Part shown: piece after piece, positions 16,338 through 27,900 of the stretch
Numbering within the stretch: position 1 is the stretch's first letter
Layout: the number at the start of each line of letters is the position of its first letter
From: Agaricus subrufescens
Taxonomy: Eukaryota; Basidiomycota; Agaricomycetes; Agaricales; Agaricaceae
DNA: 64,000 bases
Assembly (NCBI GenBank): GCA_029945375.1
Contig: CM057057.1
Location: 3,844,001 to 3,908,000, forward strand
Direction of reading: 5' to 3'
The notes under the pieces: model-generated
Database searches by the model: none
Seen by the model: only the letters and a program-made list of their open reading frames with translations
Told to the model about the DNA's origin: nothing
Translations under genes and position numbers: made by a program

Positions 16338-19300
16338 TCAATTGGGGACACACTGCGAATAGACTGGGTAGAAAGTGAGTTGAAGATAAACTTTCTTTGC
16401 TCCGGAGAGTTAATTAAGGCTTACATGGATTCTGGACAACGCAATGGTATCCACTGACACAGGTGGTACCACCAGTCCAACCTTGACCACCGCATTGACC
16501 AAAGCCCGAAACAGGTGTCCCATTACCTGAACTCGATGTAGTAGTTGGGGTCGTAGTGGGTGTTGTCGTAGTGTGTGGAGTCGACGTGGGTGGTGTCGTT
16601 GTGGGTTGTGTCGATGTGGGTGTCGTAGTAGGGGCTTTAGTCGTAGACGTAGCGCTAGAGGTTGGGGCAGGGGCAGAACCCGCAACGTCACCATAAAAGA
16701 TGCCACGACCATTAGTTCCAATATAAAGACTAGAGGAAGAAAACCATCAGCCACGAATCCTCTGACATTCACGAGGAGAGCCTTACCGTCCGTAGACACG
16801 CGCATCAGCAGTTATGCAATTAGCACTAATGGAACCAAAGCCATGTGTAGCTTCGTTGATCTTTACCCAGTTGACTCCCTGATCATCCGACCTCAGGTAG
16901 GCGACACTACCGCCGTAGGTGGCAGCAACGAATACAGCAGGGTAACCACCCGTAGATTTGGGTGCGCCAAGAGCGATACCCCAAGCTTGTGTGATCCCAG
17001 AAATAGCAGTGAAAGTGGCGCCAGTGTCAGTAGAGTGGAAGAGGCCTTTGTCAGTGGAGACCCAGATGTCGCCAGTGACACTCGGGTGAACAGCTATGTC
17101 AAAGGCAGACGTAGATGAGCCTAATGTACCACGGGCTGTAAAGGTCGCGCCATTGTTTGTGGAAACGTAGAATGTCTTTCCGGAAGCTCCGTAGAAATTG
17201 CTGTTCGTTTTCTTGTCAGAGGCGATGGCCGCGTCGGAGGGAAGCGACGACACAGTGCTGAAGGTCGCTTGATTTCGGGACACCATGACACCATTGCCAT
17301 TTGTGCGCCAAAGAATGGTATCAGCGTCAGCGGAGATGGCAACCTTGCCACCTTGAACATTATCGGGAGCACCAAAGTGTTGATTCCATGAAGCACCAGA
17401 ATCGAAGGAGATCGCACACTGCTTGCCAGTAGAACTATCACCAGTACCGATGCGAACGAGGTTTTTGGGGTTGTTACCAGCGAAATCGACGTCAGCTGAG
17501 GTTGCCCAGTTGGGATTTGTAAAGTGGGCGGTGGGGGCACTAGTAAGTGATTGGTGGACAAAACCTGTCATTCGATTATTTCAGACCGGTTGCTTTTCCC
17601 TTCCAAACTTGACTTACCGCCAACATCACCAATAGCAGAAACAAGAGACGGTCCCGAAGGAAGTGATATAAGAGCTTGGACGGAGGTTTCTTCGATACCG
17701 TCAGCAAGTGATTTCAGAGTAACGTTGTGTGCACTGTCCCACTGACAGTTCCCTCATTGTCAGTTTAGTCGGATGCACGCCAAATTAACTGACCTTGAGG
17801 AGATCGTGGCCACCGTAAATAGTTTCACCAGTACCGTAGAGCCAATGATTCGAGTCGAAGGGATCAATGGATAACGCTGTTTAAGAATGTCAGGTATCGA
17901 TGATAGAAGTGTGCACAATGAACATACATTCCATCATCCATCCAATCTGCAGATCTCCAGGTGTGATATCAACTGCACTGGGCCCTATCCAAGGCGCAAG
18001 GGATGTGTCATAGCTGTAGAATTTGTTGAGAGTCGGGTAGGATACCCAACCCCACAACGGTGTCCAGGATGCACCTCCGTTTGTCGATCGGAAAATCTGA
18101 CCATCAGGCCACCATGAATTGAGGGCAGCAACCATGACGGTTCCATTTCTCTGCGGATCTACAGCAAGACCTCCGAAACCAAAGTAGAGATCGCTACCAC
18201 TGACGGGTGTTATATCGGTCCCTGTGGCAGGATCAGCCAACCAAGCCCATAGTAGCTATGACGAATACCTACATGCACCAGTGGCGATGTTGTACTTGTA
18301 AACTGCACCGCCCGTTCCATCATACTTGTAGGCACGGATTAAGATAAGCGACAGGAAGATAAGAAGTAAATGGACGCACAGGACCAGCGCCGTCTGAGTA
18401 CGTGACATATAACGCCTTCTCAGAAACGGATAGCACACCCTTGTGGGGCAGGAAAGTGGTTGGCTGTCCTGCGATGGCGCTCCCTTTTGTATATGAGAAT
18501 ACTGAATACTCGTAAATGATGTTCAGACTCACACGAGGAGCCGCCGTTAGTAGATACATAGACACTGTTCGAACCCTTGTTGGCGACACCAACAAATATA
18601 CGAGGAGTGGCGGAACCAGAGGATCCTGATGTTTTGTCGAAAGTTACCCAAGCGATGCCAATCTTATCAGAATTGTAGCCAGTAGAATCTGATGGGTCGG
18701 CGATGTAAGACCCTAGAAAGAAACAGTTAGCCGCAGCTTTGACTTCGGAGTACCGTCAATGATACATACCAGTGTCGGTGAAGCTAGTTACTTTGCTCCA
18801 GCTCTGGCCCGAGTTGGTTGACTTCCAAAGGCCATTACCACTGCGAGCACCGAAAAACAAGATGCTGTTCAGGTTAGGGTCGACGACAAGACGCTACAGG
18901 GTGTAAAGTGAGTTGGAATCTTTGATCGTTAGATAACCACAATTACCTCTCCCCTGGTATACATAAGTAGGATTTGCATGAATAAATTCAAAGAAAGAAA
19001 GCCACAAATATGCCTACATTCCACGCCCGGGCATGTTACCACCAACCTTGAAAGGCAAAGGTGAGGCAGTGAACGTTTTTCCATAATCGTTTGATATGAG
19101 AATTTGACCATTATTTGGGTCCCATGAGTTGGTATACATTCCAGTTGCCTAGCAGTGCCACTAGTCAAAAGCGTCAATCGTCAGGAATTACGCTTAACAT
19201 ACTAGGTAGAGACGACTAGTCTGTACAGGATCAGTTGCCAGAGCATCGACGCCCCAGTAATTCCACCGAGAATTGTCAGCAAAATCAAGTAAAGGCGTCC

Positions 19301-19561
19301 AGCTATCGTCAGCATTCAGCTTGTAGGCTCCTCCAATGTCGGTGCGGGCATATGCCAGTCCCTAGTCCACTATTATTTCGATTTGAAAGCTAAAAAATGC
19401 TTGCATACCTTCTCAGACGGATTGAAGACAATACCGGGAACAAAACCGCCACCACCACCGATTTTTACACTCTTCCAGCTATACGACTGAGAAGCAGCCT
19501 GCCCGTAGACAAGACCGAGGGCGCCGAGTGTCAAAGCCAGCCACGAGTTAACTCTAGGCAT
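16338..19561 (-). CDS. secreted GH74 xyloglucanase with C-terminal CBM1
   Basis: Xyloglucan-cleaving glycoside hydrolase of family 74, a double seven-bladed propeller. The signal peptide MPRVNSWLALTLGALGLVYG leads to the typical start SYSWKSVKIGGGGFVPGIVFN (one extra Gly in the actual run). The catalytic-region signature SRWNYWGVDALATDP follows, with the Asp aligned to the family's acid/base. Asp-box style repeats occur throughout, for example VYVSTNGGSSWTA, IFRSTNGGASWTP and FYVSTNNGATFTA. A second candidate catalytic Asp lies in SADVDFAGNNPKN. After RLYIGTNGRGIFYGDVAGSA a Thr/Pro linker joins a CBM1: GQCGGQGWTGGTTCVSGYHC. Splicing at about 16423 to a 27-nt last exon completes it as FYSQCVPN, stop at 16338-16340. 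At least ten introns. Suited to plant-wall degradation. Confidence 0.93.
16530..16645 (-). repeat. Thr/Pro-rich coding repeat in the GH74 linker
   Basis: Short degenerate units encoding variants of TTTPTSTPHTTTTP connect the GH74 catalytic module and the CBM1. It is a typical flexible, probably O-glycosylated linker. Confidence 0.7.
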
Positions 19562-19605
19562 GGCGAATGATCAAGTAGCTAATCCAATATCGTAGCATGA
19601 TCGTC

Positions 19606-19613
19606 TTTATATA
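19606..19613 (-). promoter_or_regulatory. TATA box of the GH74 gene
   Basis: On the minus strand this reads TATATAAA, 45-52 nt upstream of the GH74 start codon. It is consistent with a strongly inducible secreted enzyme gene. Confidence 0.55.
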
Positions 19614-20428
19614 TAGGAGCCGTACTGCAGTGCCTCCACATCCCGGAGAAATGGCGGAGGCACATGCCACGTATTAAGAAAAATGCAATTCACAGAGGTG
19701 CAAGTGCATAATAGAAAAGCCAGAGCAGAGCACACATGCAAAGGACACACGGAAAAAGAAGACTGAAAATCCCGTTGTTGCAGGAAACGCCGAGATTTTG
19801 CAGAGTTTCTACCTGCATCGAAGACGGAGTCGCTTTGCTTCGGGCGCCCGCCCTGTACCTTATATGAAAGTGCTTGGACGTTGTGATATGAGCGTCGCAT
19901 GCATCATGAAGCTAGAGAAACATATTTCCAAAAATGGCTGGGGCACAGAGACTGCTTTTCCCGACAAAAATTAGCAGCACTGAGCAGACATATTAGCGAG
20001 ATAATTCCTGACAGAGTGTGCACATATTCTGAGTATGTGCACTAGAGCGACTTTGTAAAATGTCAAGAACGACAAGGTAGGTGGCAGTGAGGCAGGAGAA
20101 TTGCCGTTTATGAGTGATGTCAGGAATTCAATACTCAACCAAATAGTGCAATTGCTAGGATCCTAGACCAGTGGTATGACAACACACCTCTATCCAGCAC
20201 TGAACGAATCGATTTGACAATACTCAAGTATGAGATAATAGGACCGCAGCCAAGGAGAGAAAACCAGGGACAAACAAGACACGCGCAAGTGATCAAATTC
20301 AAACTCCGCGCGGATATTCTCGAGCCTATTAAGCTATAAATTAGGCACAACTTGTCCGGACCGGATCCAGATGGCGTTGTGTTTGGGAGATGTAGTCCCA
20401 CAAGGAATATTTTATTCTATGTGTGAAC

Positions 20429-20451
20429 ATCTGCCGGACATGCCGGCAGAT
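20429..20451. repeat. perfect inverted repeat, 9-bp arms
   Basis: Arms ATCTGCCGG (20429-20437) and CCGGCAGAT (20443-20451) are exact reverse complements around a 5-nt spacer. This could be a dimeric factor site or a small hairpin; no gene is adjacent. Confidence 0.6.
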
Positions 20452-20687
20452 AAGTAATTGTATCAGATCCAAAATCTAGTTGTCAAGCCATTCAATATTA
20501 TTCAATACTCGACGCCTACTGTACCGTCATGATGTGTAAGATTGAAACGCCCCACCCCACAAGCCTAGCAGTTAGAAAAGTTTCAGAAAACCTTGAGTTC
20601 CAGTATCGCAGAAAATTTCGGCGTTTTGGAGAAATACGACATCTCCTGTCAGAACTAGCTCAGAAAGCCTTTTGAGTTAGACTTGTG

Positions 20688-20734
20688 CCGGTCGCCGCCC
20701 AGCCTGGAGTGGCTCTTGTCTGGGCGGTGACCGG
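20688..20734. repeat. 15-bp inverted repeat with 17-nt loop
   Basis: Arms 20688-20702 and 20720-20734 are reverse complements with one mismatch, of the form CCGGTCrCCGCCCAG. The stem is very GC-rich in otherwise AT-balanced DNA. It may be a transposon-end remnant or a structured RNA/DNA element; no flanking target duplication was recognised. Confidence 0.6.
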
Positions 20735-22023
20735 TTATCTGTGTGGTTCTTGATAGGCATTGTCAATAGTTCAAGAGAGGGTCATTTGAAGATCCGAACG
20801 GCTTGACTCGATATAGGTGCCCGTTGATTCACCCTATTTTGTACGCATGGTCCATACAGAATTCACATTGTTCATTGAAGGGGGTACTACGGCATGAAAC
20901 CGCCCTACTCGGAAGATATCAAGAAAGAAATCAGTAAGATATGTCTGTGATATACACTTGATTATCAATAAATGTGGGGGTGGCAAATAAAACCCCCCCC
21001 CCCCGGATGAGCTGATCCGACAACCGACCGATTTGTTCGCTTTAGAGTCAAACTCTCTTCAAGTTACCCAAACCTATCGGGGTCGGCAGATATCAACAGC
21101 CGCTCAAATACCCAAGGAGATATACACCGACGATCATGTGGGACTATTTGCTGTTAAATGTTCTCAAAAGCCCTCAACGAGCTGTCCAGCCTACACCTGT
21201 CGGGCCCTTCTCAGACCTGGCGGCCGACTTGTCCCCCTTGGGATGGTTTATTTAGTACTGTAGAGGTTGTCGGGGGTTTTGTGGCACGATCCGTGGTGTG
21301 CGTACGTTGTATTATAATTAGCGAGGCATCGCTTATGGGAGTCAAGCCTGTCGGGTTTGAGCTCCATAAGTGTTTCGTCCGTAATTCTTGACTGTTTAGG
21401 CACCTAATGATATGACATTACCACACTTGGTAGTCATCGATAAGCACCTTGATAGTCGTTGCAGATTCTGGTCGGGAAGCAGTTTTTGTTGGTAGTATGC
21501 GAGATAATACAACACTGGCGCATATGACGTCTAGGCGTTAATAGGACGCAATGATTGTATTGTGATCGAGCCACCCCACTGTGGGGTTTGTGAAGTCTGC
21601 ATTTTTGACGAGAGCGGCCCCGTAAATCACGGCAACCAAGTGGGTGCATTTTTTGGAGCGTCAATTTGCCTCCAGGGCGTGAATAACGAAGGAGAATGCT
21701 TTCTCCGGGCCATTCCGTCTGGTGCCCGAAGGCTGTCGTAAGCCGTACCGGGTATTGTACCTGGTGCGTGCGAGAGCGGAGGGGTTCACATGGACATTGT
21801 CCCAATGCCAAAAATAGTCCATTGAGCCCCTGACAGTGCTTCCTACCATCATTTCCTTCTCAATCATGCCAATCGAGATCCGCTCCAGCTTGGGCCGGCT
21901 CACTCTCAAACCCGAGCTTAGCGCCAGTGTGGCCCACTCCACCTTAAAAATCTTCAAGTTTGCCGCAGCCTTTCTCCTTCCCGACCTCCAGTACTCTTCC
22001 CTCTGACCCTCAGTCTTGTCACC

Positions 22024-24464
22024 ATGGACGAGAACAAATACGAAGAAAAGAAGGGGGCCATCGACACTACCTACCACTCAGGCTCTGACGTCGAGACTTC
22101 GAGTGTCAAAGATGCGCTAGCCCACGGCGACGGTAAACTTGTCCGTCAACTCAAAAACCGGCATGTAGCTATGATCAGGTATGCCATCTGCGTTGAGCTC
22201 TCAAACTACTCCAACCTGACCAATGCTTTAGTATCGGTGGTGTCATCGGAACTGGTTAGCATTCTTCTTAGGATAAGTGCTCGAATTGTTCTTGACAATA
22301 TTTCTAGGGTTGTTCTTGGGGACTGCCACTGCTCTGCGTAGCGGCGGACCCGTCGGTGAGTCTCTTTCATCACCTATTCGAGGCCGTCTCATCCTGATTT
22401 CGACAACGATAGGTCTGCTGTTGGGATATATGGTCATGGGCTCTATATGTTATTCCGTCATGGTCAGTGTTTGTAACCTTCCATGGTTGGCGATATATTC
22501 AGAGGGAACTAGATATCTCTTGGTGAAATGATCTCATTTTTGCCAATCCCTGGTGGCCACATCAAACTGGCTGAGCGCTTCGTCGACCCGTCGCTTTCCT
22601 TTTCTATGGGCTGGAATTATTGGTTAGTGCCCGTGCCTACTGTTATAGCCTATCGGCGACTCAATATCCTTTCTAGGTACAACTGGGTAGTCGTTCTCCC
22701 TGCGGAATTATCGGCGGCAGCGGTTTTGATTGGATTCTGGGACAAAGACAAGACCGTTAACCCAGCAGCCTGGATAGCCATAACCATGACCGTTGTTATT
22801 ATTATCAACTTATTGGGAGCTGGTAAGTTTGATACGTCATGTCATACGTTGACAACACTCAAATATCCACAGGTGCATATGGCGAGGCTGAATTTATTTT
22901 TGCGTACGTCATTTCAATTCTATCCTGGTATACACCTTTTCCGACGAATAAAAACAGTTCCATCAAAGTGATCACGATTGTTGGTCTAATAATCCTGGGC
23001 ATAGTGATTGATCTGGGCGGTAGGTGTCAATCATGAAGGTTAAGCTTTCCAAAATTGAACACGCCTTTTAGGTGGCCCCAACCATGACCGTCTTGGATTT
23101 AGATATTGGAAAGATCCTGGACCATTTGTCCAATTCAATGGTATTTCAGGAAACGAGGGCCGATTCCTCGGCTGGTGGGCTGTCATGACTCAGGCAGCTT
23201 TCTCCTTCATCGGTACCGAGATTGTAGCAGTATGTTCAGATGGATAATTCGGCTCTTATCGTACTCTAACTAATTTTTCGATAGATTGCTGCTGCTGAGG
23301 CAAAGAACCCCAGGCGAAATCTTCCTCGCGCGATCAAGCGTGTCTATATCCGTCAGTTGTTAATTCCATGTGTTTGAGTGACATCTAACCCTCAGCAGGT
23401 ATCCTCTTGTTCTATATCGGTGGCACTGCGGTCATTAGCTTATTGGTTCCGTCCAATTCGAGAGGTTTGAAATTGGATGATGGGACCGCCGCTTCTTCGC
23501 CCTTCGTGATCGCTATTCAGGATGCTGGAATCAAAGTTCTGCCTCATGTCAGCACTCTACGCTTCCCTTCCTCGTCAAGGAAAATCAATAACCCTTGCTT
23601 TACAGATCATAAATGCTTGTTTGATAACTTCAGCATGGTCTGCTGCTTCTAGTGATCTTTACACGAGTTCTCGTGCTATCTGTGCGTCTAGTTCCTACAC
23701 CTGTCAGAACCTATTCTAACATTCGATCAGATGGTCTTGCTACTGCCGGAAACGCCCCAAAAATCTTCCTCAAGACAACGAAGAAGGGCTTGCCTTATGT
23801 TGCCATCATTTTCTGTGCTCTCTTCACCGCCTTGGGCTTCATGAGCGTCTCCAATGGCGCTGGCGTAGTGTTCGGGTGGTTCGCAAACATGACCTCCGTG
23901 GCTGGCCTTATGACCTGGTTCGGTATAGCGGTCACATATATACGATTCTACGCCGGCCTCAAGGCTCAAGGCATCAATCGTAAAAAGTTACCATTCTACT
24001 CGAACCTGCAACCATACGCGGCCTGGTATGTATTGGTTGCAACCCTCCTCATCAACATTGTAAGTGGTTGTAATTATAACCATTTTTAATTGCCAACTGA
24101 ACAAAATGCGTCCCTCAACAGACGGCCGGTTGGAAAGTCTTCCTCAAGGGCAACTGGTCTACCAGTGATTTTATCACCACTTACCTTCCTCTCCTACTAT
24201 TCCCTGTATGGTATATTGGGTCATTCATTTGGCGGAGACAAAAGCCCGTGAGGGCCAAGGACATGGACTTTGTGACCGGTCTGGCCGAAATTGAAGCTGA
24301 TACGTGAGTACATTTACGTCATGACTAGACACTCTGGTTCCTTACGCGCCGGCAGTTTCGACGAACCTCCTCCAAAGAACAAGATTGAAGCGTTCTGGCA
24401 GTGGCTGGTAAGTGCTTATGGTTTCATGCAAACATAAATATCTGAGCCATTATTCCAGATGTAA
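22024..24464 (+). CDS. amino acid permease (APC superfamily, fungal YAT type)
   Basis: Plasma-membrane amino acid/proton symporter of the fungal YAT family. The N-terminus MDENKYEEKKGAIDTTYHSG is hydrophilic, then LVRQLKNRHVAMISIGGVIGTG splices to LFLGTATALRSGGPV, the classic first-helix signature. It continues GLLLGYMVMGSICYSVM, EMISFLPIPGGHIKLAERFV, MGWNYW, YNWVVVLPAELSAAAVLIGF, and KVITIVGLIILGIVIDLGG. The YWKDPGPF motif, AFSFIGTEIVAIAAAEAKNP and YIGGTAVISLLVP follow. Later helices include LPYVAIIFCALFTALGFMSV and GVVFGWFANMTSVAGLMTWF. The last intron leaves ATG-TAA as the end, 24459-24464. Twelve or so introns, many within helices. Substrate cannot be read from sequence. Confidence 0.92.
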
Positions 24465-24925
24465 CTTAGTCGTTCGAATCTACTTCATTACTATGTAATA
24501 TATATACACTTCTAAAACATACCTGTAGACGGATATTACTCTACCGAATCCATTTCTTACTGCAAACTGTTTAGCATCTAAGGGGCTAAGAGGGCTACGA
24601 AGCCGTTTATTCAACTTTTAAATCTATAACGTTAATGAATGCGTACACAGATGAAAAGAATGATCAGGAGAAGAAAGAAAAAATAATGAGCGAGTGAATT
24701 GAACATCGAGATACAATACCAGCAACTGGATTATGATAAGGTGTATAAGAGTCTTGACCCCCATGAAGGCAAGAATACGGGTTCGTTAGATTTCACACAA
24801 CAACCATTACGTAAAAGTGAAGAAAAAAAGTGTATGTCCAGACGCCGAGTTTTATGTTTTCGAAGCCGGTATGTGAAGGTTGATAGCTAAAAATAGATCG
24901 AAGTCATGAGTCTAAAAAACTTCGT
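24465..24925. other. intergenic region (convergent 3' flanks)
   Basis: About 460 bp, AT-rich, between the stops of the permease and the RhoGEF. No gene or structural RNA recognised. Confidence 0.6.
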
Positions 24926-27900
24926 TTAACAACGAACCAGCTCACCCCTATACCAATTCAACGCATCCGAGGGCGAAGGGGCATCAAAATACAAAATGGC
25001 TTTATTATCCACCAAGCGCAATGCTGGGAAACACGGCTACCATCAGCCTCATTTTCGAATCTTTGGATCGATCTGTACTCACCATTACCATGTACTATGC
25101 TGGCCGGCTGCGGCAGGGTCTGCATTCTTAACACCGCCCACAAGTCAACTTGTGAGCTTGGGTCTTGGCCTTCGGATGGGTCGCGACATAAAACAAGGAG
25201 ATCATTGCACAGTATTCCGATCAAGGGTCGGGGGGTTAACTCTGGCGCTAAGCAATCCACTTGCACCGTTGTAGCATCCCCATGTGAATTAATAGTGTCG
25301 AATGACACTACGGCTTTCCGTACCACTCGCGTCAGCAAGAGAGGTCCGTCCATGATGAGACGACTAAAAATAAGTTATTGGACCGTCAACGGCGAGGTTA
25401 AAAAGACCCTTAGGAAAAAACGTACCGATGAGGTTGGACCAAGGGGCTCGGGAATTTACCCCTGATTCTTGCTTGCCATTGTACCAGCTTTCTCCGCGAT
25501 TCAGACTCTCGCTTGCCTTCATTCATGTTATTAGCGAGAGATGAGATCTCCGCAAGTGCCCTATCAAGAGGGTCTTCCATAAACTCATAGGCCGGCGGGG
25601 TATTCCGTAAGAGCTCTTCCAACTGCCCAGACTCCCCGTCAACGACTCAAAATTTACACAAAAGCGGATAAGCTTACCAATAGTCGGTAGCGGGGTATCC
25701 GCTGAACAGGAAGTAAAAGATATCCTTCAAGATTCAGCTGTGTATGTCGCGGGTTCATGCGGCATCGTTTCAAGTACGCTTTAAGTCTCTTTCGCTGACT
25801 TGTTGACAAGCTTGGTAAATTTGTGGACCCGAGGCCATCTGGATGAACGCTGGCGACTACCGACGACATACTCAGACTTATGCTGGCGAGCTGGACAGTA
25901 CTCGAGGTAGGCGAGTTGACCACTGAGGAAGGATTCGTTGACGGGGGTTGTTTGTCAGAAGTCCAGTATTTGATTCGTTGGACCGAATTATCAAAATTAC
26001 TTGAATACTGTTAGCCAATCACCGCGGAAAAAGCACATGGAAAGCACTACTCACTTGATGTAGCTGGAGTACATCTTCATGAAAGCGGCGTGCTTGATAA
26101 AAATATCACCGACGGTCTTGGCTACTTTTGTTGACAGCTGACCATCAACATCAGCGTGTTGGAGCTCTTCAGTCGGCTGCATCATTGGCGCAGCCGCCGC
26201 TTCCAACGCGGGTAAGAAGCTTTCGCTGTGAAACGAAAACAAAGATTCTATGCCACCAAACACAATCTTCCGCTCGCTCGCCGGAACGACTGTTTCCTTA
26301 GTCGAGCCGACACCACTCAAGATATTAACGGGCATTGTACTCGGTTTGATATAAATATCCACGAGCCCCTGAAGACCCTTGACATACGTGCGCTCAGTCC
26401 TACCATGCACAAGTCAGAGAGGCAAACGTAAAAGTCAGAAAAATAAGACCTACAATAGTATCTCTTTGATAATCATAGCCCGCTTTCCCTTGTCATCTTT
26501 ATATTTGCGCTCCTCAGACGAACCATTACTATCCGTCGTAGCAACACTCATCGTTTGCGAGGAAGTCCCACTCCGCAACCCAGCGATTGTCTCCGCAGGT
26601 CTTAACTGGTTCGAACCTTCGCCACTAGAATGAGCAATAGTCGTTCCACTCAACGCTATAGAGACTTCTCGAAGACTATCCGCAACAGTCGTCGGTCTCC
26701 TCGGACGCCCCACAACTTCATCCGGAACTTGACCATATATGCTCAAGGGGTTCATTTGTTGGTGCGATAGGCTCAAATCGTTCATGTCCTTGAGGTAAGC
26801 CATAACAGAACGTAAAGCCCTCATATACGCCTCCCTCGCACGCTCCTCTTCTCTGCGGAGATACTGCTCTGCTTCGGTAGTCGGACTTGGAGTGGCCACG
26901 CGCTCATCAGGATCCTCAAGATCACTTGTTGCGGCAACACTGGGTATGAACTTGGAATTATCGGGTATTGGGATATTGAGGTTATGTCCTGAATCAATGG
27001 GTAAAAAACTTCTGCGTTTATTAGAGCGACTCGTTGGAGCAGATGGAACCAGAAGGGTATCGGAAGCGGTGGTAGAAGTGGTGTCCATAGAAACTGACGG
27101 CCCAGACGAAGGGATTGATGGGGATCCGATAGGTATTTTGAAAGGAGAAGGCTGCTGTTGTAGTGAGGGCATTATCTTTTGTACCTGTGAGAGAGAGTCT
27201 GGTGATAAAACGTCTAAAGATCCGGTTGTAGAGAAACGTAAATCGATTTGAGGTGTCTCATTGAACCGCTCGGGTGTATGGTCATCTGCCGTGGAAACGT
27301 CCGCCGGAATACTGGGAAGAGGTTTCTGTGGAAGGGGAGGTACGGGTTCGACTTTGATTTTGCCCATGGACATCTTCTTCAAAAAGCCCCAGCGGCTACT
27401 TTTGTCCTTCCCATCTCTCGACGACCTTGAACGATGCGATGCTTTCCCGTTACTCAGCTCACCGCTTGGAATTTTAGGTATAGGTGGCGGATTCGTCATC
27501 CCTATCGAAGGTGATGCAAGTGACATTCGAGAGGGTGTACTCAATGGCTCAATTGCGGGTTCACTGGGATTTTCCCAAAGGGATTTACTAAGTTGGGGTC
27601 GCATAACGTTCGGGTTTGATCGAGGTGTTGGGCTACCCAAAGAGGAGGCAGGGCCCAGGCTTCCATAGCGTTTGTTGATTGGTGGAAGAGCAGGTAAGGG
27701 GGGATCGTCAGCTTCAACGTTGCTTCCCAGTTGGGAAATGGCCATGCTTGGGGTAGGCGAAGAATGTACGTCTTCGGTTAAAGCTATCGTTGACTTGCCT
27801 CTGCGTAGATCACCGGCGCTCTTCATTTTGCGCACCTCGCGGTCAGAACGAATGACTGTTTCACTTTGCTGCCTGGTTATTGGAGGGGCATCCCGTAGCC

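Larger units (their letters stand above)
19562..22023. other. 2.4 kb gene-free region
   Basis: No supported gene. The left end holds the GH74 promoter and the right end the permease promoter. Between them are two inverted repeats, a run of 12 C at 20993-21004, and only short frames without recognisable domains. A frame near 21130-21240 reads LRPGGRLVPLGM, weakly like a zinc alcohol dehydrogenase, but nothing around it supports a gene. It may be decayed sequence. Confidence 0.6.

Noticed and set aside
16410..16805. Frame reading through the GH74 linker in another phase
   Set aside because: It is a shadow of the Thr/Pro repeat in the GH74 gene.
21033..21400. Possible alcohol dehydrogenase pseudogene (LRPGGRLVPLGM)
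   Set aside because: Only one short motif matches; no flanking Zn-binding or Rossmann motifs in any frame.
21434..22077. Minus-strand frames just before the permease
   Set aside because: They overlap the permease 5' end and promoter, and have no recognisable content.
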